Assembly (NCBI GenBank): GCA_936941515.1 | Contig: CAKZJI010000489.1 | Span: 1 to 8,115 of the forward strand | Source: an uncultured Propionibacteriaceae bacterium | GTDB lineage: Bacteria > Actinomycetota > Actinomycetes > Propionibacteriales > Propionibacteriaceae | DNA: 8,115 nucleotides | Direction: 5' to 3' | The notes under the pieces: generated by a model | What the model was told of the DNA's origin: nothing | Seen by the model: only the letters and a program-made list of their open reading frames with translations | The model's database searches: none | Made by a program: the position numbers and the translations under genes | In this document: positions 5,675 to 8,115 of the stretch, piece by piece | How positions within the stretch are numbered: position 1 is the first letter of the stretch | Layout: every line of letters begins with the position of its first letter

Positions 5675-8115
5675 ATGGAAAAGCTGGCCACGTCGCTTCG
5701 CGATGAGGTGGACACCATCATTGCTCAAACCACAGGGGCGGATCCCCAGGGCCCCGCAGATGCTGCTATCCATCTGAGCTCGCTGACCGCGACCCGAGTC
5801 CTCTTCCTCATGAGACGGATGGGTGCCGAATTACAGCCGCTGGACCTCGGCTGCTGTAGCTCCGTGGGAGAGTTGCGGAACCTCCTGCTTGCGGCGAGCG
5901 CGATCCCTGCGGAGGAGGGCGGGGCGACCCCGCTGCGAGCCGAGTCCCAAGACGATCCGGCGTCGTCGGCTCTCCCCCTGACAGAGCTGCAGCAGGCCTA
6001 CGTCATGGGCCGCCGCGGCAGTGATCCTGTGGGTTGTCATGTCTATCGCGAGCTCACTGTCCCTGGGGCGAATGCCGACGATCTGCAACAGCGGTGGGAG
6101 GATCTGGTCAGGCGCCATGACACGCTCCGACTCCGGATCGCTGACACGGGCGCGGCCAGTCTCTGCGGCCCAGATGAGCCCCTCCACGTGGAACGCCACG
6201 ATCTTCGCCGGGCTTCTGCAGAGCAGGTGGCTCTGGAGCGGGATTCGCTCCGCCGGCGTTTCAGCACACCGGTCAAGCACGACGCCCTGCACCCCTGGGA
6301 GCTGGCCCTGACACAGCTGGACGGCAGTGTGCTGATCCACCTGGGGATCGACGCCACAGCGATCGATGGAGCCTCGCTGCGCATGCTGCTCCAGGAGTGG
6401 GGCGACGGTGCCGTCGAATCTCGGGACGAGCCGGGAATGGCGCTGTCAGCCGCGTTGCGGTTCTTGGCCGAGCAGGCGAAGAACCCCCTGGAGAGCGACC
6501 GCGCCTATTGGGCGGACAGGCTCGATGGAGAGTTGCGACCCCCTCTCCCGGTCCGGGCGCCCGAAGGCGACGGGCCGTTACCGCGGCTCCGTTTGACCGA
6601 TGTGGTTGACGCAGAGACTTGGCAGGAGATCCAATCCTTGGCCGACAGCTTGGAGGTCTCGGTCACCTCCTTGCTGCTGGCAGTCTTGTGGGAGACGTTG
6701 GATCGAACTCCGGCACCGGGACGTGCGGCTTTCGTGCTGACCACGTCTCATCGCGAGCTGCTGCCGCCGGGAGCGGAGGCTCTCCTTGGTCCTTTCACCT
6801 CGTCACTTGTTGTCGCGATGCCTGACGCCCCCTGCACGACGACTGCGGATACCTGCCACCAAGTCCATGAGTTGCTGTGGGCCGATCTGGGGCACACTCG
6901 CATGGGGGGGACGGCTGCCCTCCGGGCTGCGCATGGGCGCCGGTTTCCGCAGCTTCCCGTCGTATTCACCAGCATGGTGGGACTGCCTGCCGCTGATGAT
7001 GGGCTGAATTCCGCCATCACCGACGCGGCCGGCCTCACCTCCCAATTGGCCCTGGATGTGCAGGTCTGGGATGCTGCCGATGGTCTCCACGTGCACTGGG
7101 ATGCAACCCCGGATCGCTTCGAGCCGGGGCTGCTGGAACTGCGCTTCACGGACTACCTCAACGCTCTGTCCGCGCTTGTGGGGGAGCGAGATGAGCGTCG
7201 CCTCAACGATCTGCAGCAGGCCTATTTCGTGCCCCGGGTGGCTGGTGGCGCGTCTGACTGGGACGGGTGTCAGGTGTATCATTCGTTCAGGGTGGATGAC
7301 GTTGATCCACAGCGTCTGGAGCAGGTTTGGACGGAGTTGCTCAGTGAGGTGCCGGAGCTGCGGGCCACCGTCGATCGGTCGGGACACTGGAGCGTGGCGC
7401 GATCTGCTCCGCGGCGCTGGTTCGTGCCGATCCTCGACACAGCCAGCGACCCGGCGGCGATCAGCGACCTGCTGCAGCGCGAGTTCGTGGCGACGGCCCC
7501 CCGCCTCGGTCGCTCCCCTCAACATCGGCTCGCCATCACCCGCGCCGCCGACGGCGACCATGTCCACCTGCAAACGGATCTGACGTTGTTGGACGGTCGC
7601 AGCATCCACCTTCTGGTGCGGGAGCTGTGGGCCCGGTACGCGGGTGCTGTCGGTCCCCTGGGGCGGCCCATCGTGGCCGCCGTTCCCGAGAGCTCGCCGA
7701 GGGCCGAGTCGCGATCCCATTGGCGGAGTCGAGCGGAGCACGTACCGGGTGGCCCGGTGTTGCGAGACCCTGCCCCACCGGCCGCCGCCGGGCGGACCCG
7801 CCTGAGCGCCGACGCCGAGTTCTGGCCCAGGCTGAGGGAACGTTGTGATGCTCACGACGTGCGGCCCAATGACCTGCTCCTCGCGGCTTTGGGCTGCACC
7901 ATGGAGAAGGTGTCGGAGCCGCCGTTCGCGATTACCTCCGTGCGCTGGACCGACGACAGCGATCGCTGCCGTCCGGGGGAGCATACAGCGATGAGCTGGG
8001 TGCCCTTCAGCGGTCCGGTCGACATCTGGGCGGACGCCGCCCGCATCCGGGCCTTCGTATCGGAGGATGCCGCGCATGACGATGTCTCGGGGCTCACGGC
8101 CATGCGGCGCCGGGC
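5675..8115 (+). CDS. NRPS (or NRPS-PKS) megasynthase, N-terminal part: carrier-like domain and two tandem heterocyclization (Cy) domains
   Basis: The frame is open from ATG 5675 (GAGGAG at 5665-5670) to the window end with no stop: 813 codons, clearly incomplete. Residues ~5-73 look like a degenerate carrier domain, with HLSSLTATRVLFLM where GLDSLxAxxL is usual; Ser36 is the possible phosphopantetheine site but the preceding Asp is Ser. Cy1 (~101-505) starts LTELQQAYVMGR. It has D226-x4-D231-x2-S234 (IDATAIDGAS) in place of the HHxxxDG of ordinary condensation domains, then AYWADRL, PVVFTSMVGL (428-437) and SQLALDVQVW. Cy2 starts LNDLQQAYFVPR (510-521) and has D635-x4-D640-x2-S643, but is cut by the window edge. 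Cy domains condense Cys, Ser or Thr onto an upstream acyl chain and cyclodehydrate the product to a thiazoline or oxazoline. No adenylation domain is visible yet, so the amino acid cannot be predicted. It is last of four co-directional genes, implying one operon. Confidence 0.9.
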   Translation, partial: MEKLATSLRDEVDTIIAQTTGADPQGPADAAIHLSSLTATRVLFLMRRMGAELQPLDLGCCSSVGELRNLLLAASAIPAEEGGATPLRAESQDDPASSALPLTELQQAYVMGRRGSDPVGCHVYRELTVPGANADDLQQRWEDLVRRHDTLRLRIADTGAASLCGPDEPLHVERHDLRRASAEQVALERDSLRRRFSTPVKHDALHPWELALTQLDGSVLIHLGIDATAIDGASLRMLLQEWGDGAVESRDEPGMALSAALRFLAEQAKNPLESDRAYWADRLDGELRPPLPVRAPEGDGPLPRLRLTDVVDAETWQEIQSLADSLEVSVTSLLLAVLWETLDRTPAPGRAAFVLTTSHRELLPPGAEALLGPFTSSLVVAMPDAPCTTTADTCHQVHELLWADLGHTRMGGTAALRAAHGRRFPQLPVVFTSMVGLPAADDGLNSAITDAAGLTSQLALDVQVWDAADGLHVHWDATPDRFEPGLLELRFTDYLNALSALVGERDERRLNDLQQAYFVPRVAGGASDWDGCQVYHSFRVDDVDPQRLEQVWTELLSEVPELRATVDRSGHWSVARSAPRRWFVPILDTASDPAAISDLLQREFVATAPRLGRSPQHRLAITRAADGDHVHLQTDLTLLDGRSIHLLVRELWARYAGAVGPLGRPIVAAVPESSPRAESRSHWRSRAEHVPGGPVLRDPAPPAAAGRTRLSADAEFWPRLRERCDAHDVRPNDLLLAALGCTMEKVSEPPFAITSVRWTDDSDRCRPGEHTAMSWVPFSGPVDIWADAARIRAFVSEDAAHDDVSGLTAMRRR

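Noticed and set aside
6803..8077. Minus-strand open frame of 424 codons opposite the megasynthase
   Set aside because: It lies wholly antisense to a frame with clear Cy-domain motifs. Its translation is His/Arg/Pro-rich with no recognisable domain, as expected for a shadow frame in GC-rich DNA.
1..8115. CRISPR arrays, insertion sequences, transposases or integrases
   Set aside because: No spaced direct repeats, terminal inverted repeats around a transposase, or recombinase motifs were seen.

Overview
The window comes from a GC-rich bacterium, most likely an actinomycete (Actinomycetota). The evidence is strongly G/C-biased third codon positions, GTG as well as ATG starts, and a tRNA-Ala gene without an encoded CCA end. 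I cannot name the genus.

Left edge (1-816), ordinary chromosome: the 3' half of hemL (glutamate-1-semialdehyde aminotransferase) with a frameshift near its end, a perfect 19-bp hairpin that contains its stop codon, and tRNA-Ala(GGC). A small VOC/glyoxalase-like gene follows on the minus strand (872-1234).

Divergent intergenic region (1235-1447): two palindromes share the core GCTCA-N4-TGAGC, with centres 37 bp apart. They look like paired operators for an unknown dimeric regulator of the biosynthetic operon, the VOC gene, or both.

Biosynthetic operon (1448 to the right edge, plus strand), four tightly coupled genes: (1) an HMG-CoA-synthase-like beta-branching enzyme (HCS); (2) a crotonase (ECH); (3) a freestanding acyltransferase fused to a PfaD-type FMN enoyl reductase (AT-ER, PksE-like), the hallmark of trans-acyltransferase polyketide synthases; (4) the start of an NRPS or NRPS-PKS megasynthase. 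The fourth frame has no stop from 5675 to the end of the window. It encodes a divergent carrier-like domain followed by two tandem heterocyclization (Cy) domains, both with intact DxxxxD motifs.

Together the genes predict a hybrid nonribosomal peptide/polyketide. Its assembly line would make a thiazoline- or oxazoline-type ring, load malonate in trans, reduce enoyl intermediates in trans, and install an HMG-type alkyl branch. Parts of the branching cassette (donor ACP, decarboxylating KS or equivalent, second ECH) and the rest of the assembly line are not in the window. Trans-AT systems are uncommon in actinomycetes. With the tandem Cy start and the tRNA-flanked drop in third-position GC, this makes the locus a good candidate for an undescribed, possibly horizontally acquired, natural-product cluster.
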